Below, in pieces: positions 6,640 to 13,208 of a stretch of 17,931 nt of DNA (position 1 is its first letter; every line of letters starts with the position of its first letter). A model generated the notes under the pieces. That model saw nothing but the letters and a program-made list of their open reading frames with translations, did no database searches and was not told where the DNA came from. Source of the DNA: DASSKO01 sp035690425 (GTDB lineage Bacteria; Actinomycetota; Actinomycetes; Propionibacteriales; Nocardioidaceae); assembly GCA_035690425.1 (NCBI GenBank), contig DASSKO010000019.1:1-17931 (forward strand). The letters are read 5' to 3'. The translations under genes and the position numbers were made by a program.

Positions 6640-6944
6640 CGGGTGCGAGCCACGGCCTTGGCGACAAGGTTGGTCACGTCGTCTTTCGTGAGCGCTGGGT
6701 GGTCTTGGCCGTTTCCGCACAGGGTGGCTTGGAGGCGCAGCACGTCGTTCAGGGCGTGGATGAGCCCGGCGAGGGTGGCGTCGTCGACCCAGGTTTTTCC
6801 GGCGAGCTGTGCGATCCAGTCGCGCACTTCGGCGGCGGTGGCGCATCGGTCGAGGTCGACGTCGTAGAGGGGGTGGGACAGTGACCAATTGTCGGTGTCG
6901 AGCACCCACGGCCCCCAGTTGGGCCTTGAAGTGGTGGTGGCCAT
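6636..6944 (-). CDS. Conserved-type hypothetical protein
   Basis: A 102-aa protein starting at ATG 6944, 6 nt after AAAGGAG, a clear ribosome-binding site after a 96-bp gap. The N-terminus reads WVLDTDNWSLSHPLYDVDL, followed by a Cys and a helical AEVRDWIAQLAGKTW segment. A second helical part holds LAGLIHALNDVL and QATLCGNG. I recognise this layout as a hypothetical protein recurrent in actinobacteria and their phages, with no known activity. It is the first gene after the replication protein and begins the coupled set down to 5825. Confidence 0.75.
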   Translation of the reverse strand: MATTTSRPNWGPWVLDTDNWSLSHPLYDVDLDRCATAAEVRDWIAQLAGKTWVDDATLAGLIHALNDVLRLQATLCGNGQDHPALTKDDVTNLVAKAVARTR

Positions 6945-7040
6945 CTGTTGCTCCTTTGGTTCTGTTTGGGGGAAAGTGTTTGTGGTTGATGTTTCAATGC
7001 GTCTGATTGCGTGGAACTGATCTGGGGTGGCGGCATCGGT
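6945..7040 (-). other. AT-richer spacer downstream of the replication gene
   Basis: This 96-bp gap follows the replication-protein stop. It is clearly lower in GC than its flanks and contains runs such as CATTGAAACATCAACC and CACAAACAC. I see no well-spaced promoter. Together with the repeats at 7086-7229 it could be part of an origin, as AT-rich unwinding DNA next to iteron-like sites, but that is inference. Confidence 0.3.
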
Positions 7041-9260
7041 TCAGTTCTCGGGGTCGTCGAAGATCGAGCGGGTTGGTTCTGGCTTGGAAGTTCGCCCCGG
7101 CGAACTTCCGTTTTCTGGCTCGGTAGTTCGCCCTTCCGCCGAAGTGCGCCCCCCAAAGGGGTGGGGGCGCACTTCCGCTTCGGCCGGAACCGCGCCGGGG
7201 CGAGGTTGGGGCGAGGTGGGGCGCACTTCATCTCGTGTCATTTCGTGCAGGGCGGAGTAGGCGCGGATGAGGCTGAACGATGCGCCGCCGCCGCGGCCAG
7301 CGCGTGTCGCCATTTCCACATATCCTTCTTCCACGAGGCGTGCTATTGCGGTGTCGATCGCAGCGTTCTTTCCCCTGACAGACTGCCGGATCTCTCGTCC
7401 TGTTGCCTGTTCGACCTCGCGAAGGTGGTCGCTGATTCGTTCCATGAGGACGGTGGGGCGGAACGGTTCGCCGGCGGCTTGGTCGCCGCTGGTCGGTGGG
7501 GTGACTGTGACGTCGGTGCCTCCGTGGACTCGTGGGGCGATGATGATCTCTATGGCGGTGGTGCCGGTGGAGCGGGCGCCGTGGCGGTCTTTGGCGACGA
7601 CGAGGCGTAGGAGCCCGTCTGTGGTGCGTGAGGGGGCTTTGATGGCGTCGACGCGGTAGCTGGCGCCGTTGATGGCTGCCCGTTTGCGTTGTGAGCCGAT
7701 GGCGTAGGTGCCGGGGGCGTTGGGGTCTTTGGGTACGTGGTCGGTGAGGACGACGGCGGGGCCGAGGTCTGCGAGACGGCGGGGGAACCAGCGGAACCAG
7801 CGGGCCACGTCGTCGTCGTCGTTGCCTTTGACGGCGCCCATGGCCATGGCTTCGCCGGTGGAGTCGATGATGACGAGGCGCACGTCGCGTTCGGTGATGA
7901 GGCCTTCGATGATGGTGGCGGCGTCGGGCCGCCAGGGGGTGACGGGGTTGAGGTAGAGGAACTGTTGGGTGAGTTGGTGGTCTGTGAGGCCGATGCCGCG
8001 GAGGCGTGCGACGGCGCCGTGGGCGGAGTCTTCGAGGTCGATGAGCATGGCGGTGTGGCCGTTGCGGATGACTTGGGCGGCGGCGGCGAGGGTGACCCAG
8101 GTTTTGCCGCCGCCGGATTCGCCGAAGAAGGAGTTGACGCGGCCGGTGTAGAGCAGTGGTGGGTGGCCGGGTGCGTTGAAGATCTCGGGTTCGGGTGCGG
8201 TGATGTCGCCGTTGAGGATGGGGGTGAGGTTGACGGGTTGCCAGTCGGTGAGGTCTGTGATGTCGGCGGGGCCGGCCTCTTGGCTGTCGTCGGGGGCGTC
8301 TGTGGCCGCCGTGGTGGCGGTGAGGCCGGCGAGGGTGTGGAGGTCTGTGTCGGGTGGGCGCCAGCCGAGCCCGGCGAGGGCTTGTGCGGCGGCTGTGTGG
8401 TCGCCGTCGTATTGGGTGGCGGCGAGGTAGCCGAGCTTGGAGTAGGAGCCGTCGGCTTCGAGGCCGACGGCGCTCGAGGTGAAGACTTTGAGCCGCCCGG
8501 AGCCGCGGTAGTTGACGGTCGCTGAGGTGCCTTCGCGGGGGTCTTTGCCGGGCCTGGTCCAGTGTTGTTCGCCGTCGGGGTCGGTGTGGTGGAGTGTCCA
8601 GCCGTCGGCGCCGAGGAGGTCGGCCCAGGCGGTTTGTGCGGCCCAGAGGTCGCCTGGGCGGTCGGACTGTGGGGCGATCTGGGGTTGCGGCGTCGGTGTC
8701 GCTGGTGTGGGGGTGAGCAGTGCGACGAGCCAGCCGGGCGGGTCGGCGGGGTCGGGTGGTGAGGATGCTTCGTGGGCGTAGGGGCGGCCGTTGGGGTGGA
8801 TGGTGGGTGGTGCGAGGACTTGGCCGCCTTCGCCGCGGACGTCGATGCCTGGGCCGAGCGCGCCGGAGGCGCTGTTGCGGATCACGTGGCCGCTGCTGGG
8901 CCATCGGTAGTAGAGGTGGCGGCCGCCGGTGCCGGTGATGACCTCGTAGGTGGGTGGGAGCGGGCCGTAGGCCTGCTCGAGCTCGTGGAGGGACTCGTCG
9001 CCTTGCTTGTCGCCTGCCACGTCGATGTCGAGGACGAAGAGGCGGGAGTCGGTTCCGGTGACGATGCCGATGCCGTGGGTGGGGGCTTGGGTCCACCAGT
9101 GGCGGATGCGGCCGGTGTCGGTGGTGCCGGCGGTCTGCCAGGCGGGGATGGCGGGGTGTTTGGTGCCGGGTGGGATGGGGATGACTCGCCAGCCGCGTGC
9201 CGCGTAGGCGAGGGCGGCGGTGAGGGTTGGGTGGTCGTCGGTGGTGGCGGCCATCGTCAC
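7041..9260 (-). CDS. Primase-polymerase / AAA helicase replication protein
   Basis: A 739-aa replication initiator. Residues about 12-170 are an archaeo-eukaryotic-type primase-polymerase domain: a GWRVIPIPPGTKHP segment, the metal-binding LDID (D78, D80), a TGTGGRHLYY segment with H115, and GPGIDVRGEGGQVLAPP with D140. Residues about 205-300 form a linker region. An AAA/RepA-like helicase follows, with Walker A GESGGGKT (380-387), an IDLED strand near 408-411, Walker B RLVIIDST near 461-468 and VLTDHVPK near 504-511. Residues about 600-665 look like a winged helix (DTAIARLVEEGYVEM). The last 65 residues are Pro/Arg-rich and encoded by the repeats at 7086-7229. The GTG at 9260 abuts the previous stop and has AAGGAGG 8 nt upstream. 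ATG 9254 is the alternative start. Confidence 0.92.
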   Translation of the reverse strand: MTMAATTDDHPTLTAALAYAARGWRVIPIPPGTKHPAIPAWQTAGTTDTGRIRHWWTQAPTHGIGIVTGTDSRLFVLDIDVAGDKQGDESLHELEQAYGPLPPTYEVITGTGGRHLYYRWPSSGHVIRNSASGALGPGIDVRGEGGQVLAPPTIHPNGRPYAHEASSPPDPADPPGWLVALLTPTPATPTPQPQIAPQSDRPGDLWAAQTAWADLLGADGWTLHHTDPDGEQHWTRPGKDPREGTSATVNYRGSGRLKVFTSSAVGLEADGSYSKLGYLAATQYDGDHTAAAQALAGLGWRPPDTDLHTLAGLTATTAATDAPDDSQEAGPADITDLTDWQPVNLTPILNGDITAPEPEIFNAPGHPPLLYTGRVNSFFGESGGGKTWVTLAAAAQVIRNGHTAMLIDLEDSAHGAVARLRGIGLTDHQLTQQFLYLNPVTPWRPDAATIIEGLITERDVRLVIIDSTGEAMAMGAVKGNDDDDVARWFRWFPRRLADLGPAVVLTDHVPKDPNAPGTYAIGSQRKRAAINGASYRVDAIKAPSRTTDGLLRLVVAKDRHGARSTGTTAIEIIIAPRVHGGTDVTVTPPTSGDQAAGEPFRPTVLMERISDHLREVEQATGREIRQSVRGKNAAIDTAIARLVEEGYVEMATRAGRGGGASFSLIRAYSALHEMTRDEVRPTSPQPRPGAVPAEAEVRPHPFGGRTSAEGRTTEPENGSSPGRTSKPEPTRSIFDDPEN
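7086..7229 (-). repeat. Cluster of GAAGTKCGCC direct and inverted repeats in the replication gene
   Basis: Within 144 bp at the 3' end of the replication gene there are at least five copies of a 10-12 bp motif. On the minus strand they are GAAGTGCGCCCC at 7218-7229 and again at 7164-7175; an inverted copy at 7141-7152, giving a perfect 13-bp inverted repeat over 7141-7175; and a perfect 11-bp inverted repeat GGAAGTTCGCC/GGCGAACTTCC at 7086-7109. A degenerate copy lies near 7124-7132. They encode the Pro/Arg-rich tail, a poorly constrained part of the protein. Candidate roles are an initiator-binding site (origin) or a regulatory or terminator structure. Confidence 0.6.
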
Positions 9261-9386
9261 TCAGGCGCCCTCCTTCGGTGCGTGGGCGCAGCGGGCCGGT
9301 GCGGGCGGCTGTGGTGGCCGTGTCGCGGCGTTGGGGCGTGGTGGGCGGCGCCGGAGCGGTGCGCGGCGGGTGAGCAGGCCGGTCAC
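9261..9386 (-). CDS. Small Pro/Arg-rich hypothetical protein
   Basis: A 41-aa frame whose GTG overlaps the methyltransferase stop (GTGA) and whose TGA directly abuts the replication-protein GTG. The composition is almost entirely Pro, Arg and Ala with one Cys, and its last codons contain the AAGGAGG site for the replication gene. That composition is what a GC-rich shadow would give, so it may only be a coupling frame, but its exact fit to both neighbours supports translation. Confidence 0.4.
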   Translation of the reverse strand: MTGLLTRRAPLRRRPPRPNAATRPPQPPAPARCAHAPKEGA

Positions 9387-10144
9387 GACGCGGCTCCGAA
9401 GTCGAGCACCTCTTGTGCGCACCGCTTGGCGGCGTACTCGCACCACTGCTCGCTGATCTCGATGCCGATGAAACGGCGTCCGGACTTCTTCGCAGCCTCG
9501 GCGGTCGAACCGCCACCCATGAACGGGTCGAGCACGAGGTCGCCAGGCTGGGAGTGCCAGTCGATGAAGCGGCCGGGCAGCTCGATCGGCTTCGGGGTCG
9601 GGTGATCGGTGGCTCGCGGCTTGATGCCGGGGATGCGCACGACGTTGGCGACCGAGTTGCCGCCGTACCACCGGCACGCCGCGCCCGGCTTTTCCGCGAC
9701 GAGGACCATCTCGTAGTTGCGGCGGTAGTGCCAGCCCATCCCGAGGCCGCCCTTGTCCCACACGATCGCCTGCTTGAACCCGACTGCTTCGTCGAGCCAT
9801 AGCGACCAGCGGGCGAACTGTGGGTCGGGGCCGCCGCCGCCGCCGCAGCAGCAGCAGCAGCCCGGTTTCAGTAGTCGTTTCGCCTCGGCGAAGAACCAGC
9901 GGACGAGGTCGTTGGCTTCGGGGCCGTCGTTCGCGATGGGCCGTGCCTCCGGTGCGGCCGCGCCCGGTGGGAGGATGCCGAGGGCAGCTTCCCACCGGTG
10001 CGCCAAGTCCCCGTTGTTGTTGTTGTGGCCGTATGGCGGGTCGGTGAAGATGAGGTCCACCGAGTCCGCTTCCAGCGCCGGCAGTAGGTCGCGGCAGTCG
10101 CCGTGGTAGATCGTCACGTAGTCGTCGGCGTAGTAGGGCTTCAC
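9383..10144 (-). CDS. DNA methyltransferase, N4-cytosine/N6-adenine type, beta-like motif order
   Basis: A 253-aa SAM-dependent DNA methylase. The catalytic motif IV, TDPPYG, is at residues 34-39 and the SAM-binding motif I, LDPFMGGGST, at 205-214, preceded by PTPKP, so motif order is IV then I as in beta-class enzymes. IVWDKGGLGMGWHYRRNYEMVLVAEK at about 127-152 contains the family's core strands. Two triplet tracts stand out: four Asn right after the catalytic motif (41-44), and five Cys plus five Gly (96-105) at the end of the LLKPG strand. The GTG at 10144 overlaps the stop of the other methyltransferase. It probably protects phage DNA from host restriction or regulates replication; the target sequence cannot be read. 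Confidence 0.9.
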   Translation of the reverse strand: MKPYYADDYVTIYHGDCRDLLPALEADSVDLIFTDPPYGHNNNNGDLAHRWEAALGILPPGAAAPEARPIANDGPEANDLVRWFFAEAKRLLKPGCCCCCGGGGGPDPQFARWSLWLDEAVGFKQAIVWDKGGLGMGWHYRRNYEMVLVAEKPGAACRWYGGNSVANVVRIPGIKPRATDHPTPKPIELPGRFIDWHSQPGDLVLDPFMGGGSTAEAAKKSGRRFIGIEISEQWCEYAAKRCAQEVLDFGAAS

Positions 10145-10827
10145 GACACGGCCTCGGCGCGTCGGAACACGAGCAGGCTCGACGGGCGGCCGTGGGCGTG
10201 GCGTTGACGCCGTCCTGTCATGGGCTGCGGTCGGGCGGTCCCTAGCAGGTCGAGCCGGTCGATCTTGGTGAGCCCGGCCTCGGCGCCGGCGGCTGTCAGC
10301 CTGTCGGTCTGCCACACGACCCGGCCCGAGACGACCTGGTCCTGGCACTTGTAGAGGACGAGCCCGTTGGGGCGGGTGACGCGGGCGCATTCCGCGAGCG
10401 CGTCGACCATCATCGCCATGCGCTGAGTCCAGGGCATGTAGGCGTCGACGCCGTAGCGGTCGTCGAAGGCCGAGGCGGTGCCGCGGAACGCGTAGGGCGG
10501 GTCGCAGACCACGACGTCGAATGTGGCGTCGGGCCACGGCTGGCGGGCGAAGTCGGCGGCGACTCCGCCGGGCGGGCAGCGTCCCGGGTCGCGGTCGCAG
10601 GCGACGAGGTGAGGCGGTGTGCGCCGGGTCCAGAAGCCGCCGGCGCGGCCGTGGGTGGTGTCGAGCACGAGGGCGTGGTCCGCGATGGCGAGGAGGCGCC
10701 ACGCGTCGTCGATGAGGTCGCCGTTGGTCGGCCAGGTGTGCGCGGCGGGGATGCTGGCTGTCACGGCGCGGCTCGGGTGGTGGCTCATCTGGCTCATCGG
10801 GGCCCCGATCGGACGCCGAACGCTCAC
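10141..10827 (-). CDS. DPPY-motif SAM-dependent methyltransferase
   Basis: A 228-aa protein starting at GTG 10827, overlapping the preceding stop. A motif I-like strand and glycine loop, ALVLDTTHGRAGG, is at about 52-64. Next come an acidic CDRDP (77-81) and a DFxxxPWPDATFDVVVCDPPY run, with the catalytic DPPY at 109-112. The following part has ALAECARVTRPNGLVLYKCQDQV, the usual strand after motif IV. Motif I before motif IV differs from the neighbouring enzyme, so the two are not simple duplicates. DPPY suggests an exocyclic amino group of adenine or cytosine in DNA as substrate. The C-terminal RRQRHAHGRPSSLLVFRR is basic. The adjacent methylase suggests dual modification of phage DNA. Confidence 0.82.
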   Translation of the reverse strand: MSVRRPIGAPMSQMSHHPSRAVTASIPAAHTWPTNGDLIDDAWRLLAIADHALVLDTTHGRAGGFWTRRTPPHLVACDRDPGRCPPGGVAADFARQPWPDATFDVVVCDPPYAFRGTASAFDDRYGVDAYMPWTQRMAMMVDALAECARVTRPNGLVLYKCQDQVVSGRVVWQTDRLTAAGAEAGLTKIDRLDLLGTARPQPMTGRRQRHAHGRPSSLLVFRRAEAVS

Positions 10828-10973
10828 AGCCAGTCCCCGAGGAGTGCCCGCAGGCGGTCGTAGTGGCTCTGTTCGGCTTCGCGGCGGGCGTGTTCGACGG
10901 CCCATGCGCGCCAGCAGAGGGCGGCGGTGTGTGCGGCGATGACGGCGGCGAGGGCCAGGAGGACGGCGGTCAC
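10824..10973 (-). CDS. Small single-span membrane protein
   Basis: A 49-aa protein starting at GTG 10973, overlapping the previous stop (GTGA) and ending with a 4-bp overlap to the methyltransferase. Residues about 2-20 are a continuous hydrophobic helix (LLALAAVIAAHTAAL), followed by an amphipathic, charged helix (EHARREAEQSHYDRLRALL). No family is recognised. It may be a tiny membrane anchor. Its start and stop both fit the operon's overlap pattern. Confidence 0.55.
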   Translation of the reverse strand: MTAVLLALAAVIAAHTAALCWRAWAVEHARREAEQSHYDRLRALLGDWL

Positions 10974-11143
10974 CAGATCACCTGGTCCTTCGCGAGCCCG
11001 GTGCCGCCGCAGGCTCTGCAGGTGCACAGCCCGTCGTGGTGGGCCGCGTCGTCGCATTCGACCGGTTGGTCGCACTCGGTGATACCTTCGCCTCCGCACC
11101 ACGTGCAGCACGCTCCGGGGTCCATCTCGTCGTAAAAAGTCAT
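10970..11143 (-). CDS. Small Cys-rich protein with DnaJ-like zinc knuckles
   Basis: A 57-aa protein not evident from longer frames. The ATG at 11143 overlaps the previous stop. CCTWCGGEG (about 12-20) and CTCRACGGTG (about 40-49) match the C-x2-C-x-G-x-G knuckles of the DnaJ zinc domain, with extra Cys at 24 and 30 between them. The eight Cys and the acidic Asp-Asp/His-His centre suggest one or two zinc sites. Function is unknown; such small zinc proteins are recurrent in actinophage early operons and may bind nucleic acid or host proteins. Confidence 0.65.
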   Translation of the reverse strand: MTFYDEMDPGACCTWCGGEGITECDQPVECDDAAHHDGLCTCRACGGTGLAKDQVIW

Positions 11144-11388
11144 CGCCAGGGCCTCCGTCCGGTCACGTGTTCAGCGATGGACTGAAACGTTCTGGCTCCG
11201 ACCTTGCGCTTGAGGCGATTGAGGATGCGGGAGCCTTCGGCGCCGAACTCGCACTGGCCCTTCTGCATGTGGAGCGCGAATCGGATGATGTCGTGATAGC
11301 CGACGAGAGTGATCGTGACGGTCGGCTCGGGGTCATATCCGATGCCGGACCCATGACGGTGCCAGCTGGTCCGGGAGTGGATGCTCAC
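11140..11388 (-). CDS. Hypothetical protein
   Basis: An 82-aa protein. The GTG at 11388 overlaps the preceding stop (GTGA) and decides the start; the frame is open upstream to 11715 but that part is the shadow of the neighbour. The N-terminus holds SIHSRTSWHRHGSG. The middle (TVTITLVGYHDIIRFALHMQKGQCEFG) alternates strand and helix, and the C-terminus is basic (RILNRLKRKVGARTFQSI). No known domain is apparent. The mixed, non-repetitive composition and conserved overlap support a real gene. Confidence 0.6.
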   Translation of the reverse strand: MSIHSRTSWHRHGSGIGYDPEPTVTITLVGYHDIIRFALHMQKGQCEFGAEGSRILNRLKRKVGARTFQSIAEHVTGRRPWR

Positions 11389-11609
11389 GCTTCGCCGCCC
11401 TCGGTCTGCTGGGCGAGCCACCACGGGCACAGGTCGGTGTGCTCGCCGTCGATCCAGTCGCACAGGCGGCACGTGTTGGTCCCAGGGTCGTAGACGGCGC
11501 TGGCGGGCAGGTCGCGCAGCGCGGCGACGATCGGCTCGTAGGCGTCGGCGTGCTGCCGGTAGTGGGCCAGCGCGTCGAGAACCACCGACGCTGCGAGCTG
11601 CACGGGCAT
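11385..11609 (-). CDS. Zinc-knuckle hypothetical protein (C-terminal part of an apparently frameshifted gene)
   Basis: A 74-aa frame with a helical N-terminus (QLAASVVLDALAHYRQHADAYEPIVAALRDLP), then a compact CRLCDWIDGEHTDLCPWW module with three Cys and His suited to one zinc ion. The ATG at 11609 lacks a ribosome-binding site and does not overlap an upstream stop, which breaks the pattern of the operon. The upstream frame from 11715 is normal-looking for about 36 residues and then becomes Arg-rich shadow just where this one begins. The simplest reading is one protein of about 110 aa interrupted by a one-base insertion near 11609-11625. Confidence 0.6.
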   Translation of the reverse strand: MPVQLAASVVLDALAHYRQHADAYEPIVAALRDLPASAVYDPGTNTCRLCDWIDGEHTDLCPWWLAQQTEGGEA

Positions 11610-11715
11610 CGGGTCGCGTGTACCTGGCCGGGTCGGTCTGTACGAAGACAGTGAGGACCTCCTCGCACCGGTCGACGTACTCGGGCGCGTAGTGGACCTT
11701 CACGGTCGGGCTCAT
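11610..11715 (-). pseudogene. N-terminal part of the frameshifted zinc-knuckle gene
   Basis: The ATG at 11715 overlaps the previous stop (ATGA) with GAGG 7 nt upstream. It encodes VKVHYAPEYVDRCEEVLTVF and a few more residues that look like an ordinary helix-rich protein start. After about residue 36 this frame turns into Arg/Pro-rich sequence that shadows the neighbouring frame, and it reads without a stop into the 82-aa gene. A +1 shift joins it to the frame starting at 11609. Confidence 0.45.
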
Positions 11716-12062
11716 CGTGCGGCCTCCCAGTACTCGCGCACTTCAACGGCGATTTCCGAGCGTGTGACCTCGTACGGGTCACCCTCACAGTCGTCCTCGC
11801 TGCACGGCTCGAACTGCTGGCACACGAGACGCGACGGCAGCGTGCTGCGACCGTCGTCGGGCTCAGGCAGCCAGCATTCAGGCCAGTCCTCGAAGTCGCT
11901 CAGGAGCACGCCGCCGTACACGTCGCAGCCAGGTCCGCTGTCCGTGTGCATGCCGTGGTCATGGACGCAGAGATCGCACCAACGGGACTGCCAGGACCGC
12001 TCTTCGGTGCCGTTGCTGAACGGCACCCGGCAGGCGTCGCGGAAGCGGCTTTCGGCGCTCAT
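11712..12062 (-). CDS. Cys/Trp/Asp-rich hypothetical protein
   Basis: A 116-aa acidic protein starting at ATG 12062 (overlap with the previous stop, GAGG 7 nt before). It contains about eight Cys: a WCDLCVHDHGMHTD...GCDVYGG block at about 28-50, then WPECWLPEP, and a C-x6-C-x4-C cluster ahead of an acidic patch. The spacing suggests a zinc-binding module without clear match to a named family. It ends with REYWEAAR, the recurring EAAR end of this cluster that carries the ribosome-binding site for the next gene. Confidence 0.65.
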   Translation of the reverse strand: MSAESRFRDACRVPFSNGTEERSWQSRWCDLCVHDHGMHTDSGPGCDVYGGVLLSDFEDWPECWLPEPDDGRSTLPSRLVCQQFEPCSEDDCEGDPYEVTRSEIAVEVREYWEAAR

Positions 12063-12289
12063 CGTGCGGCCTCCATTGCTCGTTCGCACCGCCGGCATGG
12101 GCGAGCGAATGCCTCGGCGTGCTGTCGCGGCAGCCAAACGGGGAACCCAGTGTCCAGGTAGGACCGAAGGCCGCAAGCCGCCTGTTCGTAGCCGTCCGAG
12201 CTGACGTCCGCGAGAGCGTGGAACACCGGCTCGCGCTGCCAGGGGTTGGCGATAACGACCATTGGTCGCTGATCCCACGCGGCGCTCAT
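12059..12289 (-). CDS. Small hypothetical protein with CxxC knuckle
   Basis: A 76-aa protein from ATG 12289, overlapping the previous stop. The N-terminal half has MVVIANPWQREPVFHAL, the middle one Cys (in QAACGLRSYLDTGF), and the end a FARPCRRCERAMEAAR knuckle. No known family is apparent. Both ends use the 21-bp repeated junction that also flanks the neighbouring gene. Confidence 0.55.
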   Translation of the reverse strand: MSAAWDQRPMVVIANPWQREPVFHALADVSSDGYEQAACGLRSYLDTGFPVWLPRQHAEAFARPCRRCERAMEAAR

Positions 12290-12372
12290 CGTGCGGCCTC
12301 GGTGATGAGCCACAGCCACAGGAGTGCGGCGGTGGCGGCGAGGACGGCGGGGGCGATCAGGTCACGCCTCAC
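12286..12372 (-). CDS. 28-residue membrane micro-protein
   Basis: A 28-aa frame starting at GTG 12372. A continuous hydrophobic helix (APAVLAATAALLWLWLI) spans nearly all of it, with two Arg and one Asp at the start. It starts within the last codons of the upstream gene (11-bp overlap) and its stop overlaps the next ATG. It is too short for a domain search to help. The single transmembrane pattern plus fit to the operon argue that it is made. Confidence 0.45.
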   Translation of the reverse strand: MRRDLIAPAVLAATAALLWLWLITEAAR

Positions 12373-12589
12373 GGTTGGCCTCCTTGTTGTCGAGTCGTTG
12401 GTGTGCCCGGCGTGGCCGCTTCGCGGGCCGCTTCGCGGGCCGCAGGCGGCGGCCGGTGAGGACGGCAACAGCCGCCTCGGGGTCCGGTGCCGCCTGGGCG
12501 CAGGTGCCGCAGATCCGCCCGACCGGTGACGGCGCCGACCAGTGGTCGGGGACGGTGCGGCCGCAGATCACGCAGGTGTGGACGGTCAC
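12362..12589 (-). CDS. Small zinc-ribbon protein with basic tail
   Basis: A 75-aa protein from GTG 12589 (GTGA overlap). A two-knuckle zinc ribbon, CVIC (6-9) and CGTC (28-31), encloses an RTVPDHWSAPSP turn. The C-terminal 30 residues are strongly basic (RRLRPAKRPAKRPRR), suggesting nucleic-acid binding. Family unknown. Confidence 0.65.
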   Translation of the reverse strand: MTVHTCVICGRTVPDHWSAPSPVGRICGTCAQAAPDPEAAVAVLTGRRLRPAKRPAKRPRRAHQRLDNKEANREA

Positions 12590-12747
12590 GGCGCCAGCCC
12601 GGTGCCGTGGCAGTACGGGCACGGCACCTCGCGGCCGTCGCCACCGGCAAGCAGCGCAGCGAAGGACGTGGTCCGGACGGTGAGCCGGCCACCCTCGCAG
12701 AAGCCGCACTCGGTGGGCCGCGGGTCGGGGGTCTGCTCGGCGCTCAC
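12586..12747 (-). CDS. Small DnaJ-like zinc-knuckle protein
   Basis: A 53-aa protein from GTG 12747 (GTGA overlap). CGFCEGG (14-20) and CPYCHGTG (43-50) are paired C-x2-C knuckles of the DnaJ/RnhA-associated type, separated by a short helix (SFAALLAGG). Such proteins are often called zinc-finger or DnaJ-like in phages without known role. It directly follows the resolvase-like nuclease. Confidence 0.65.
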   Translation of the reverse strand: MSAEQTPDPRPTECGFCEGGRLTVRTTSFAALLAGGDGREVPCPYCHGTGLAP

Positions 12748-13208
12748 GCCTGCGTCCCGTCGAAGAGGTCCCGGAAGTGTCCCGCCGCCCATCCGTCGCG
12801 GCCGGCGAGCCAGTGCCCGGCGGGCAGCGCGTCGATACGCCGCACGATCTGGATGAGCGACAGGGGCGAGTGGTGGACGGGGCCGGCGATGGCGTCGAGG
12901 GACGCGACGCACGGCCACGCGCCCACATCGGTCACGCCGGGCTGACGCCGCACGACGCACCACGGCGTGCCCTGCGCCTCCTCCTCAGCTTGGCGGCACC
13001 ACGTCGGGAACGCCGATGCCGCCACGTCCTTCACCTCGATGACGAGGCCGGGGACGCCGGCGATGTCGCCGGGCGCGTGAAAGCCGTCGTGGCCCAACCG
13101 GTGCCGGGTCGTCGCCGCCTCCGGGTGCCCGTTGGCACGCAGAAACGCGACGACCGCGCGCTCGGCACGGTGGCCTTTGGCGCGGGCGGCACGACCGGTG
13201 GCCGTCAC
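12744..13208 (-). CDS. Holliday-junction-resolvase-like PD-(D/E)XK nuclease
   Basis: A 154-aa nuclease starting at GTG 13208 (GTGA overlap). GHRAERAVVAFLRANGHPEA carries the first acidic residue (E16). After an R-x-x-GHDGFHAPGDIAGVPG stretch come D48 and LVIEVK with E58 and K60, forming the catalytic D-x9-E-x-K. Size and motif order fit Hjc-like or related phage resolvases that clear branched DNA before packaging. The C-terminal half (WCVVRRQPG...IQIVRRIDALPAG) resembles proteins often annotated as resolvase in actinophages. A restriction-like nuclease is the alternative. Confidence 0.8.
   Translation of the reverse strand: MTATGRAARAKGHRAERAVVAFLRANGHPEAATTRHRLGHDGFHAPGDIAGVPGLVIEVKDVAASAFPTWCRQAEEEAQGTPWCVVRRQPGVTDVGAWPCVASLDAIAGPVHHSPLSLIQIVRRIDALPAGHWLAGRDGWAAGHFRDLFDGTQA

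Noticed and set aside
7086..7109. Rho-independent terminator formed by the perfect inverted repeat
   Set aside because: A T-run follows it only on the plus strand, where there are no genes, and it lies inside the replication gene.
7228..9516. A 762-codon minus-strand frame overlapping the replication gene
   Set aside because: It consists almost wholly of Arg, Pro and His, and covers the primase-helicase gene, whose motifs are intact in the other frame.
9830..9860. CAG/GCC triplet run as a mobile-element or CRISPR-like repeat
   Set aside because: It is an in-frame codon repeat within a methyltransferase, with no flanking duplication.
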